From the NCBI GenBank assembly GCA_964611645.1, contig CAZTAO010000052.1, forward strand, positions 1 through 32,020: a DNA stretch of 32,020 nucleotides, in the 5' to 3' direction. The notes under the pieces are model-generated. The model searched no databases. It saw only the letters and a list, made by a program, of their open reading frames with translations, and had not been told where the DNA came from. The first letter of the stretch is position 1, and every line of letters begins with the position of its first letter. Origin of the DNA: CAZTAO01 sp964611645. GTDB taxonomy: Bacteria; Armatimonadota; UBA5829. Position numbers and translations under genes: made by a program. Below, piece by piece: positions 8,555 to 17,307 of this stretch.

Positions 8555-11500
8555 ATGGCAAAGACGAGTATTCAGCAGGCACGCCTGAAATCTCTGGAAT
8601 GGAAAGAGCACCTCAGCGCGCCTGACGCGCAGTTGGTAGATGACCTCTACTCCCCGGCCCTGGAACGCGCCGTCCACTACGACCGCTGCTGCGCCTATTT
8701 TTCCAGCAGCGTCCTGAGCGCCGCTGCGCGTGGATTCGGGGGCCTGATCAAGAACATCCTGGAGAACGAGAACAGCATTCCGAAGCCTGCCGTAAGGCTG
8801 CTGGTCAATGAAGAACTCAGCCGCGATGACGTGGAAGCGATGCTTTCCACCGGCGATTACACCACCCTGATCAACAAACTACTCAAACAGTTCAAGACGC
8901 CCAAGGATGCCCTGGAGCGTGACCGCCTGAAGATGCTTACGTGGCTGGCGGCAAGTGGCTGGCTTGAAGTGCGAGTTGGAGTTATGCGCCATACCGGAGG
9001 CATTCTGCACGCCAAGTACGGGATCGTGAAGGACAGCCGGGACGACTCCATTGCCTTTATGGGCAGCGACAACGAGACTGGCGAAGGGCTGTTCGGCAAC
9101 TACGAGGAACTGCGGGTATTCACATCGTGGAAAGAGAAGAGAGACACCGACTATTACCAGAGCAGGTTCGACCGTCTCTGGGAAGATCAGGACGACAGCG
9201 TCCACACCGTTTCACTACCCAAGGCAGTGCTGGACAAGCTCATCAAGTTTGCCCCCAAAGACCCTCCAACAAAGGAACCGATTGCCGACAAACATTCTCT
9301 TGCTGCCGCGATGATGTGGCAATACATCGCTGCTGCGCCGTATATCCCGAATGGCGAATATGCCTGCGACGCAACTGCAATGGTGGACATGTGGCCTCAC
9401 CAGTGCAATGTTGTGGAGGACACTGCCCGTGCGTTTCCTGCCGGACGCCTGCTTTGCGATGAGGTTGGTATGGGAAAAACCATCGAAGCGATTCTGGTGC
9501 TTCGGCGGTTGATCTGTGGCAGAGGTGTGCGCCGGGCGCTGCTCCTGGTCCCCGCAGGACTGCTCAAACAGTGGCAGGATGAGCTTAGGGAGAAAGGCGG
9601 GCTGCTGGTTCCGTATCTGGATAACCGCATGCTCTACTATCCGAACGGCAGCACAAAGAGCGTAGATGAATCGCAAGTCTTCGCCACGCACGATCTGCTG
9701 CTTGTCAGCCGCGAGTGGGCCAGGCTGGAGAAGAACATGGCCTACTTGCTTACGTGCCCTGCGTGGGACTTGACCCTGCTCGACGAGGCTCACGCAGCCA
9801 GAAGACGTGCCCAAAAGGAAGGCGAATTCAACTCAGGCAACCTGCTTCTCGATCTGATCCGTGAGCTTCAGCTTCGGCGGCGAACACGAGGCGTGCTTCT
9901 TCTGAGCGCCACGCCAATGCAGACGCAGCCGTGGGAACCTTGGGACCTGCTTTCGCTGCTTGGAGTGGGCGGCAAGTGGATTGTGGATTTCGACGACATC
10001 AGGACGTTCTACCAGGTGGCTGCCGAACTGCCCAAGAGGACGCCAAGTACCGCCTCGCTCCAAACCGTGCAGAGTTTGGTGTCGGTCGATAGCGAGTTTC
10101 CGCCGTCGCCCGGCGGTGGGAGCGCTGATGGCCTGCGCAACAAGCTGATGTTTGCGTTGGGCAAGCAAAAGGTGGCTTACGCCGATTGGCTTCGCAAGGG
10201 AGCGCCTTTGGGCCGGCGAATGCATAGGAACACGCGTGAGACTCTGGAATCCTACCACGAGCAGGGGCTGCTAGACTATGCGCCGCCTAAACGGGATGTC
10301 GATGATGTGGTGTTTGATTACCAAGTGGCTTCAGAGCGCCAGTTGTATGATGCCGTAAAGCACTATATCGACAGTCGATTTGAACGACTGGAGCACGAGA
10401 AGAGCGGCAAGGGATTCGTGATGACCATATACAGACGCAGGGCGGCGAGTTCTCCGTACGCGCTGCGCAGGAGCCTTGAGAGACGGCTTGAAGGCTGCGA
10501 GAAAGTCATCAAACAGCAGGCTTCATGGTGGCAACCGTCTGATGAGGAACTGGATTACCGCGACCTTGGGGACATTGACGTTGAGGATGTGGACCCTGCT
10601 CTCCCGGCAACACCAGAGGATGCCCAGGCGGAAAAGGATGAGATCAAAGTTCTTCTCGATGACCTTACAGCGCTTGGCTCCACCGACAGCAAGTTCGACA
10701 AGTTCAAGCAGGTCCTCGACAAGATTACCGATGACGGTCGATCCGCGTTGGTTTTCAGTGAGTACTATGACACCTTGGCCTACCTTCGGGATTTGCTTGT
10801 CCCGACTTATGGCCCTATGCTTGCATGCTACAGCGGCAAAGGCGGCGAAGTCTGGGATGGGAACACCTGGACAATTGTGTCCAAGGCCGAAATTACGGGA
10901 TTACTGGGCCAGAACAAGCTCAGGGTTTTGGTCTGCACTGACGCCGCATCCGAAGGATTGAACCTGCAGGCAGCCAGCGCACTGATTAACTATGACCTTC
11001 CTTGGAACCCCAGCAAGGTGGAGCAGAGAATCGGCCGTATTGACCGCATCGGGCAGCAGCAGCCTGTCCTGCCGATCCGAAACATGTTCCTCAACGACAG
11101 CGTTGATATGAGGGTTTACCAGGTACTGCGCGAGAGATGTGGTCTGTTCAAGCACTTCGTTGGACACATGCAGCCCGTGCTTGCGCTGGCCAGAGATGCG
11201 CTGCGCCGCGAACGGTTTGAGGGGGTGCTTGACGAGATCAGCAAACGCGCCACGAGCGTAGACGCCGACAGCACCATTGAAAACGCTTTCACGGCGAGCG
11301 CTGCGGAGAAGTGTGTCGTAGTGGAGCCTCCGCTAACCCGCAAAGACCTGGAAGCTGCAGTGGTAATGCTGGAGAATGCGCAACTGCCGGTCAGGGTGAA
11401 GAAGAACAAAGGCGGAAGATCGTGGCGAGTGACCGGCGTCGGGACCAGGGCTGTGGAAGTCAGCGCGGATCGCGAGACCCTCGAACGCTCTGACGCCACT

Positions 11501-12112
11501 CTGCCGCTGTCTCTTGGATCGGACTTGCCCAGCCAGATAAGCTCGAAGCTGCCCGTGTCCGCCAATAGATCGCCGTTGGTCGTTGGAGAGTACCTGGACG
11601 GAGCCTATAGAGCTATGGAAGTAAGATGGGTTCAGGACTCCAGTATCAAGACAATCAGTTCAGCGGCAGACCTTCGGCGACTGATAGAGGAATGGGATGG
11701 CGCGCCGCCACTGCCGTCTACGATTCTGAAAGCGCAGGACGAGGCGCGAAAAGCCGCCAAGAAGCGCGTCACTGCTCTGGTTGCGGAAGACCAGAAGCAG
11801 GAAGAGGCAGGAGTGAACAACCAGCTTCTTGCCGCAAGAACACGCCTTATGCGTGAGTTGGGCAGGACTCTGCGCTGCCTGGGAAGCGGCGACTTAGGTT
11901 CCCAGTTCCAGGCCCAAGTATCCAGGGACCGTTCCGGTCGTTACAGAAAAGCCCACGAGCTATTGGGCGGCACGCCGCACTGGACATCAGAAGAACTGAC
12001 CGAAATAGATGCCTACGTCAAGGCTCTGAAACCAAACCAGATGAAGACACGAATAACCGGCACCGAGGTAAACGCGGCACTCAACGATCCGCGGTGGAAG
12101 GTGGTTGGTTGA
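8555..12112 (+). CDS. PLD-like/SNF2-family helicase fusion, last gene of the DUF499 operon
   Basis: The protein has 1185 residues. The N-terminal 230 form a phospholipase-D-like domain with one HxK motif (H152, K154) followed by a GSDN segment. A superfamily 2 (SNF2/HepA-like) helicase follows: motif I EVGMGKTIEAIL (K308), motif II LLDEAHAAR (D410-H413), motif III LLLSATPMQ, and C-lobe motifs SEGLNLQAA and QRIGRIDRIGQQ. GGAGG at 8542-8546 lies 8 nt before the ATG. PLD-helicase fusions occur in anti-phage loci, where the PLD part may cleave nucleic acid and the motor part tracks on DNA; the actual nuclease activity is inferred. The gene ends exactly where an IS-like relic begins, so its last few residues may derive from the insertion. 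Confidence 0.88.
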   Translation: MAKTSIQQARLKSLEWKEHLSAPDAQLVDDLYSPALERAVHYDRCCAYFSSSVLSAAARGFGGLIKNILENENSIPKPAVRLLVNEELSRDDVEAMLSTGDYTTLINKLLKQFKTPKDALERDRLKMLTWLAASGWLEVRVGVMRHTGGILHAKYGIVKDSRDDSIAFMGSDNETGEGLFGNYEELRVFTSWKEKRDTDYYQSRFDRLWEDQDDSVHTVSLPKAVLDKLIKFAPKDPPTKEPIADKHSLAAAMMWQYIAAAPYIPNGEYACDATAMVDMWPHQCNVVEDTARAFPAGRLLCDEVGMGKTIEAILVLRRLICGRGVRRALLLVPAGLLKQWQDELREKGGLLVPYLDNRMLYYPNGSTKSVDESQVFATHDLLLVSREWARLEKNMAYLLTCPAWDLTLLDEAHAARRRAQKEGEFNSGNLLLDLIRELQLRRRTRGVLLLSATPMQTQPWEPWDLLSLLGVGGKWIVDFDDIRTFYQVAAELPKRTPSTASLQTVQSLVSVDSEFPPSPGGGSADGLRNKLMFALGKQKVAYADWLRKGAPLGRRMHRNTRETLESYHEQGLLDYAPPKRDVDDVVFDYQVASERQLYDAVKHYIDSRFERLEHEKSGKGFVMTIYRRRAASSPYALRRSLERRLEGCEKVIKQQASWWQPSDEELDYRDLGDIDVEDVDPALPATPEDAQAEKDEIKVLLDDLTALGSTDSKFDKFKQVLDKITDDGRSALVFSEYYDTLAYLRDLLVPTYGPMLACYSGKGGEVWDGNTWTIVSKAEITGLLGQNKLRVLVCTDAASEGLNLQAASALINYDLPWNPSKVEQRIGRIDRIGQQQPVLPIRNMFLNDSVDMRVYQVLRERCGLFKHFVGHMQPVLALARDALRRERFEGVLDEISKRATSVDADSTIENAFTASAAEKCVVVEPPLTRKDLEAAVVMLENAQLPVRVKKNKGGRSWRVTGVGTRAVEVSADRETLERSDATLPLSLGSDLPSQISSKLPVSANRSPLVVGEYLDGAYRAMEVRWVQDSSIKTISSAADLRRLIEEWDGAPPLPSTILKAQDEARKAAKKRVTALVAEDQKQEEAGVNNQLLAARTRLMRELGRTLRCLGSGDLGSQFQAQVSRDRSGRYRKAHELLGGTPHWTSEELTEIDAYVKALKPNQMKTRITGTEVNAALNDPRWKVVG

Positions 12113-12113
12113 G

Positions 12114-12242
12114 TGAGAATCGGCGTCCAGTATTGCCCGCCTCGCCGAACCCGCCGGTGTCTGGGCAGACCGGGAAGCAAGAATTACGACAGCAAAACCG
12201 TCGCTAGACTTGCCTTTCGGGGGTAGCATTGCACGCCGATTG
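12114..12242. mobile_element. Short relic with two inward-facing IS21-like ends (MITE-like)
   Basis: AATCGGCGTCCAGTATTGCC begins at 12118 on the plus strand. Its partner on the minus strand reads AATCGGCGTGCAATGC from 12242 leftwards. Both resemble the repeat AATCGGCGTGCAATAATG found at 20143 and 31969. The pair encloses about 80 bases with no gene. The element starts two bases after the helicase stop codon. IS21-family elements carry terminal repeats of this general form, as I recall, so this is probably a deletion derivative. Confidence 0.55.
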
Positions 12243-12294
12243 TGGGACAGTTTTCTGTGCCGCTTGCCGGTGAGACACCTAGGAGAGACTAGCA

Positions 12295-15200
12295 ATGGAC
12301 TATGCAGGCCTGATCGATCAGGTTCACGATGAGATGAACAGTGGCAGAAGTGAAGCCGGGCTCGGTATACTTCGGGACAGTCTTGTACAGGCAAGGGAGC
12401 GAGGAGAAACAGCGTCGGTTTACCTACTGCAGGCAGAGTTGGCCTACTTCGGCGGAGTGTTCGTGGACGCATTGGATTTCGGCCAGCGAGCCCTATCTTG
12501 TGAACCCAACAACCCATTCTTCCTGTCGTCAGTGGCTTCCTATCTACTCTCACTGGGTCGTTTTGAGGAAGCGATTGGCCTCTGCGACAAGGTACTGGCT
12601 GCTCTGACTGACGACACCTATTCCCTTAGGGTGAAGGGCTTGGCTCTGGACCGTACGGGACATCTCGAAGAGGCACTCGGACACTTGGATCGCGCCTTGG
12701 CCATCGACAAAGATGACTATCGCTCATTCAGGGTAAAGGGATTCATTCTAGTCGGGTCGGGGCGCAACGACGAGGCGAAAGAGTGCTTCGATCGGGCACT
12801 AGCGGTCAAACCGGATGATTACCGATCCATCACTGGGACTGGGCTTTGTCTGATAGGTATGGGACGATCAGAGGAATCGATAGCCCTAATTGACCAAGCA
12901 CTGGTGATCAAACCCAACGACTTCGACTCGCTCCGCGCCAAGGGAATGGCGCTAGGTAACCTAGGTCGGCACGAAGAAGCGATAGCCATGTTCGACCAAG
13001 CCCTAGCAATCAAACCCGAAGACTACGACTCAATCCGCAACAAGGGCGTGGCGCTGGTCAAATTGGGCCGCGATAGGGAGGCGATAGCTCTCTTTGACCA
13101 AGCTCTCGTCGTCAGACCTGACGACTATGCTACCCTAGGTAACAAAGGCGCGGCACTGTGCAACTTGGATCGGGAAGAGGAAGCTCTAGCCTTTTTTGAC
13201 AAAGCTCTGGCGCTCAAACCTGACGACTGCGACTCACTACGCAACAGTAGCATGGCTCTGGTCAAGCTGGGCCGTGAAGAGACAGCGATAGCCGTCTGTG
13301 ATAAAGCTCTGGCTATTAGGCCCGACGACTACATCTCACTCCGAAACAAAGGCGTAGCTTTGGGTAAACTGGGCCGAGAGCAGGAAGCGATACTCCTGTT
13401 CGACCAAGCTCTGGCAATTAACCCCGACGACTATGATTCACTCCGTAACAAAGGAGTCGTGCTTGGAAACCAGGGACGAGAAGAGGAAGCGATAGCTCTG
13501 TTTGACCACGCCTTACTCCTCAAATCCGACGACTACGACTCGCTCCGTAACAAAGGCGTAGTGCTAGGCAAACTAGGCCGACACGAGGAAGCAGTATCCT
13601 TTTTCGACCAGGCTCTGGCTCTCAAACCCAAAGACTACGACTCACTTCGCGGAAAAGGCATCGCGTTTAGCAAACTGGACCGACATGAAGAAGCGATAGC
13701 CCTGTTTGATCAGGCTCTAGAACTCAAACCCGACGACAACGTTTCGCTGCGTAACAAAGGCGTTGTGCTAGGACAGATGGGCCGAGAAGAGGAAGCCATA
13801 GCACTGTTTGACCAGGCTCTGGCCCTTGAACCGGGCGATCACGACTCGACGCTGAACAAAGGTGTAGCACTGAGCCAGCTCGGTCGCGACGGGGAAGCCA
13901 TAGCGCTGTTTGACCAACTCCTTGTTCTCAAGCCAAACGACTGCGGGACTCTACGGAACAAAGGCGTGTCTCTAGGTCGGCTAGGCCGGACAGAGGAGGC
14001 GATAGCCCTGTTTGATCAGGTCCTGGCTACTAATCCGAACGATTGTGACTCACTTCGCAACAAAGGCGCGGCGCTGAGCAACCTTGGCCGACACAACGAA
14101 GCTCTGGCGCTATTCGACCACGCCTTGATGCTCAAACCGGATGACTACGAATCGCTAAGAAGCAAAGCTCTCGCGCTCAGCAGTATGGGGCGACAAGCGG
14201 AGGCAATAGTTCTGTTTGACCAGATTCTGGACATCAAGCCGCGGAACTACGACTCGATCCGAGGCAAAGCGGTGGCACTGAGCGGAATGGGGCGGGTCGG
14301 AGAGGCTACAGCTCTACTGAATGATGCATTGCGGACGAGGCCGGACGATCCGCGAATCCACTACTGGTTAGGCAGATGTTACGAGATGTTAGGAGACAAT
14401 CCACGAGCACTGGAGTACTATGATTCCTGCAGAGTGCTTGCGCGCTTCCCTATTCACGCTGGGCTTAGGAAAGTGGCGGAGTTCAAGATTTCGTACCTAA
14501 GTACGCCTGCACCGAAACCCGCTGGAATGCGAACGAAAGACCGAAGCAGCACTATGCCGAAACGTAAGGAGGCACTAAACCAAGTGCTGGATGCTCTCGA
14601 CTCGGCTAGCCCAGGTGATTTCATGGCGCGCATTGAGCAAGCACAGAAGAAGCTGGACACGTTCACCTCTGCAGCTCGGAGCATTCCAACGGGGTTCCCC
14701 TCGTTCATGTCAGTCCTACGTAAGTGGAACTCCTATACCCCTGTGCTGCCATCGACGGCGGGTGACAATAAGGGTGGGGGCTACTTCCTCTACCACATGG
14801 GCAAAGGCATTGTAATCGATCCAGGCTTCAATTTCGTAGAGAATTTCTATGGCGAGGGGTTCAAGGTCGCCGATATTGACGCAGTACTGATTACCCACGC
14901 CCATAATGACCATACTGTCGACTTGGAGGCTATCCTGTCACTCATCCACGAGTTGAACGGGCAAACGGAACAACCCAAGAAGATTGACCTGTTCGTAAAC
15001 GCCGGCACGTTTATGAAGTGCTCCGGTTGGCTTTCGCTCAAGAGTGAAGAGCACGGCAACTGCGTCAAACGCGTGACGGTCTTGAATCCCGGGATGAGAT
15101 ACCGGTATGGCGGACTGACTATACACACCACTCGAGCCAAGCACGATGAAATCGTCAGTTCCCAATACTGCATCGGCTGTGTGATTGAGGCGCACGGGCC

Positions 15201-15768
15201 AAGCGGCTTCAAACTGGGTTTGACTGGAGATACAGGCTGGGAGTATGACGGAAGCATCGCTAAGCAGTTTCTGCGTTACAAACTCGACTTGATGATAGTA
15301 CACCTCGGTTCGATTAAGGGAAGGGAGTTTGGCTACGACCCGACCAAGCCCGAAAAAGATCAGAGGGATTGCTACTACCCGAACCACCTCGGCATTCTCG
15401 GGGTTACGAATCTCCTCGAAAGTGTCAACCCGAAGCTCTGCGTGCTCTCGGAGTTTGGCGAAGAATTGAAGGGTGTACGTCGCGACATTGCGAAGGCGCT
15501 CGCTGACGTCCTAGGTATCAAGTGTATTCCAGGAGACATCGGCCTGCACGTTCGATTGCACGACCTTGCGGTGCTTTGTTGCGTCGGGCAACAGTTTATA
15601 CCGTTCGGTGAGGTGGTAGTGGGGTTGGTTGACTCCTCAGATGAGTCAAACCTAATGTATCGTCGCGATGGTTATGCATTTGAAGCGGTAGACAGCGCCA
15701 ATCGCAAGCGCCCCGAATGGCGCAAGGAGCCAATGGGTAGAAAGGTGAGGGAGCCCTGGTCCGCATAG
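12295..15768 (+). CDS. Giant TPR-array protein fused to a metallo-beta-lactamase-fold domain
   Basis: The 1157-residue protein has two parts. Residues about 35-715 are some 20 tandem tetratricopeptide repeats of 34 residues with the recurring pattern NKGVALGKLGREEEAIALFDQ ALAIKPDD-like units. A linker of about 75 residues follows, then an MBL-fold hydrolase domain (about 790-1110) with the metal-binding HAHNDH motif at residues 868-873, a downstream LTGDTGW aspartate and an NHLG histidine. MBL enzymes bind two metal ions and hydrolyse phosphodiesters, amides or thioesters; the substrate here is unknown. ATG at 12295 follows AGGAGA at a good distance. The TPR array is probably a binding or sensing platform and the MBL part the effector. 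In AVAST (Avs) defence systems MBL-fold components also occur. The near-identical repeats could vary in number by recombination. Confidence 0.85.
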   Translation: MDYAGLIDQVHDEMNSGRSEAGLGILRDSLVQARERGETASVYLLQAELAYFGGVFVDALDFGQRALSCEPNNPFFLSSVASYLLSLGRFEEAIGLCDKVLAALTDDTYSLRVKGLALDRTGHLEEALGHLDRALAIDKDDYRSFRVKGFILVGSGRNDEAKECFDRALAVKPDDYRSITGTGLCLIGMGRSEESIALIDQALVIKPNDFDSLRAKGMALGNLGRHEEAIAMFDQALAIKPEDYDSIRNKGVALVKLGRDREAIALFDQALVVRPDDYATLGNKGAALCNLDREEEALAFFDKALALKPDDCDSLRNSSMALVKLGREETAIAVCDKALAIRPDDYISLRNKGVALGKLGREQEAILLFDQALAINPDDYDSLRNKGVVLGNQGREEEAIALFDHALLLKSDDYDSLRNKGVVLGKLGRHEEAVSFFDQALALKPKDYDSLRGKGIAFSKLDRHEEAIALFDQALELKPDDNVSLRNKGVVLGQMGREEEAIALFDQALALEPGDHDSTLNKGVALSQLGRDGEAIALFDQLLVLKPNDCGTLRNKGVSLGRLGRTEEAIALFDQVLATNPNDCDSLRNKGAALSNLGRHNEALALFDHALMLKPDDYESLRSKALALSSMGRQAEAIVLFDQILDIKPRNYDSIRGKAVALSGMGRVGEATALLNDALRTRPDDPRIHYWLGRCYEMLGDNPRALEYYDSCRVLARFPIHAGLRKVAEFKISYLSTPAPKPAGMRTKDRSSTMPKRKEALNQVLDALDSASPGDFMARIEQAQKKLDTFTSAARSIPTGFPSFMSVLRKWNSYTPVLPSTAGDNKGGGYFLYHMGKGIVIDPGFNFVENFYGEGFKVADIDAVLITHAHNDHTVDLEAILSLIHELNGQTEQPKKIDLFVNAGTFMKCSGWLSLKSEEHGNCVKRVTVLNPGMRYRYGGLTIHTTRAKHDEIVSSQYCIGCVIEAHGPSGFKLGLTGDTGWEYDGSIAKQFLRYKLDLMIVHLGSIKGREFGYDPTKPEKDQRDCYYPNHLGILGVTNLLESVNPKLCVLSEFGEELKGVRRDIAKALADVLGIKCIPGDIGLHVRLHDLAVLCCVGQQFIPFGEVVVGLVDSSDESNLMYRRDGYAFEAVDSANRKRPEWRKEPMGRKVREPWSA
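12619..14446 (+). repeat. Tandem 102-bp coding repeats (TPR units)
   Basis: About 18 consecutive units of 102 bases inside the TPR-MBL gene, each encoding one 34-residue TPR. Several neighbouring units share long stretches at the DNA level, for example around GACTCACTCCGTAACAAAGG. Such similarity is a substrate for slippage or unequal recombination, and may also have collapsed or expanded in a draft assembly. Confidence 0.85.
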
Positions 15769-15772
15769 ATGC

Positions 15773-15943
15773 AGTTATCTGATTCCCGATATCTCCCAAA
15801 GACTCAATCCGCCGTGTGTCGTCGATCCCCGCGCCCCATCGCCAGGCAAGACAATGATCGTCGCCACCACAGGCGGGAACGTTCAGACGGGTATCGGGAT
15901 CGACGGCCGGCCGGACTTCGTAGGTTTGAAGACGAGGAAGTAG
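15773..15943 (+). pseudogene. Possible C-terminal remnant of an unknown protein
   Basis: Between two solid genes, one frame reads about 56 codons to a TAG at 15941-15943 with a protein-like pattern (PDISQRLNPPCVVDP near the front, then TMIVATTGGNVQTGIGIDG near the end). There is no start codon with a ribosome-binding site at its front, and the frame enters the preceding gene upstream. It therefore looks like the tail of a deleted gene. A chance open frame in GC-rich DNA is the alternative. Confidence 0.3.
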
Positions 15944-15982
15944 GATGTCCCCAGACAATCGACTTGTGACCCGGAGGAAGCA

Positions 15983-16582
15983 GTGACCAGACCCAGACCG
16001 ATACCGAAGATATATCAGCTCAAGATCAGCCTCAATGGTGTGAAGCCTGAGATCTGGCGCAGATTTCAGGTGCGGGGCGATAACTCGCTTATCAGGCTGC
16101 ACGACATCATCCAAGATACTATGGGTTGGGATGACTGTCATCTGTTTTACTTTGAGACTGGTGGGGTCAGGTACGCCGATCTCACTCTGGTTGAACCTGA
16201 CCTTGAGATGCAAGACGCCTCTCGTCTGCGTATTGACTCTGTGTTTCCAAGCGTCAGAAGCCAGTGTGGCTACGTGTACGACTTCGGCGACAACTGGGAA
16301 CACACAATCGTTCTTGAGAAGACAGTAGATCCTGTGCCTGGGGAAAGGTATCCGCTGTGCATCGACGGCGCGCGAAGCTGTCCGCCCGAGGATTGTGGGG
16401 GCGATAGTGGCTACGAGGAACTGCTCGAAGTGCTGGCTGATCCTGAACACGAGGACCACGAAGATATGAAAGAGTGGGTCGGGCCATACTTCAAACCGGA
16501 GAAATTCGACCTGGACATGATTAACTCATTGCTCACGAGGAGAGTAGTGGTAAAAGCAAGTGTCGGAGAAGAGCGGTCGTGA
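15983..16582 (+). CDS. Plasmid pRiA4b ORF-3 family protein
   Basis: The 199-residue product matches the PRiA4_ORF3 (PF07929) family: IYQLKISLNGVKPEIWRRFQV at the start, LHDIIQDTMGWDDCHLFYF, then YVYDFGDNWEHTIVLEK, and a CPPEDCGG segment with GYEELLEVLADPEH. These are family hallmarks; the biochemical function is not established. GTG at 15983 is preceded by GGAGGAAG. Members are scattered on plasmids and in accessory regions. It lies between the TPR-MBL gene and a membrane-protein/HEPN pair but has no overlap with either. Confidence 0.9.
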   Translation: MTRPRPIPKIYQLKISLNGVKPEIWRRFQVRGDNSLIRLHDIIQDTMGWDDCHLFYFETGGVRYADLTLVEPDLEMQDASRLRIDSVFPSVRSQCGYVYDFGDNWEHTIVLEKTVDPVPGERYPLCIDGARSCPPEDCGGDSGYEELLEVLADPEHEDHEDMKEWVGPYFKPEKFDLDMINSLLTRRVVVKASVGEERS

Positions 16583-16623
16583 CGCGATCAGGCGGTAGCC
16601 TGAATGACTGATATGAACCAGTT

Positions 16624-17307
16624 ATGTCGATAGTGAAGACAAATGAATCAGACGACCTACAGGCAGCCTTGACCACGCGTTGGCGACCGTGGATACGCAC
16701 GGCCGTGCTGGTATCGCTCGTCGTCCTGGTCGCGTTCACGATCCTACAGATCACACGCCGTGGATCGCCCATTCCGAGTAACACACCACTCACCGCCATC
16801 TCGCCGTCCGACTTCGCCGACTCAAGCCTCCCTCGAACGGTGCGCGTGCGCAACGTCACATTTACCCTGGAGCGCGCCTGTCGTGGGTATTCCGATGACA
16901 AGACGGGACCGACCAACACCAAGCCATTCACCGTGGCTAAGACGCCCTGGGCGGTGGGCTATCACGCGGTTCGACGGAGTCGTGAAACTTCACCCTGGAT
17001 GTTTGCAGCGGGAGTCGTTGGCGAGAAGTCGGGGAAGGAAGCCCGGCAGCCTATTGTATCCTTCTATGAGCCAGGGAGCGAGGGAACGTCGGCGGGCGAC
17101 GCAGGAACCAAGGACGTTGTGATGGTGCACGGGATATGCGGGAACTGTCTCATCAGCGTCTATGCGATCAACTGCGATTGGGAGGTTGGGGTCTACGGGT
17201 GGGAGATAGATAGGGATAAGCCAGTAGCGCCACAGAACATGTTGTTCGCTCCCAGTAATCGGTGCGCAAATACAGAACGAAACGACAACACGGGTAGAGG
17301 GTCGTAA
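16624..17307 (+). CDS. Membrane-anchored hypothetical protein preceding the HEPN gene
   Basis: The 227-residue protein has one strong transmembrane helix near the N-terminus (about residues 25-44, AVLVSLVVLVAFTILQI), after a short cytoplasmic tail ending WRPWIRT. About 180 residues should lie outside the membrane. The outer part carries several cysteines, including ICGNC and INCDW, which could form disulfides. I do not recognise a family. The stop codon TAA is immediately followed by the ATG of the HEPN protein, so the two genes are very likely co-transcribed and perhaps functionally linked. No clear ribosome-binding site is seen before ATG 16624, so the start is uncertain. Confidence 0.65.
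   Translation: MSIVKTNESDDLQAALTTRWRPWIRTAVLVSLVVLVAFTILQITRRGSPIPSNTPLTAISPSDFADSSLPRTVRVRNVTFTLERACRGYSDDKTGPTNTKPFTVAKTPWAVGYHAVRRSRETSPWMFAAGVVGEKSGKEARQPIVSFYEPGSEGTSAGDAGTKDVVMVHGICGNCLISVYAINCDWEVGVYGWEIDRDKPVAPQNMLFAPSNRCANTERNDNTGRGS

Noticed and set aside
12619..14446. Tandem repeat as a non-coding satellite or CRISPR
   Set aside because: The 102-base units are in frame and encode TPRs.
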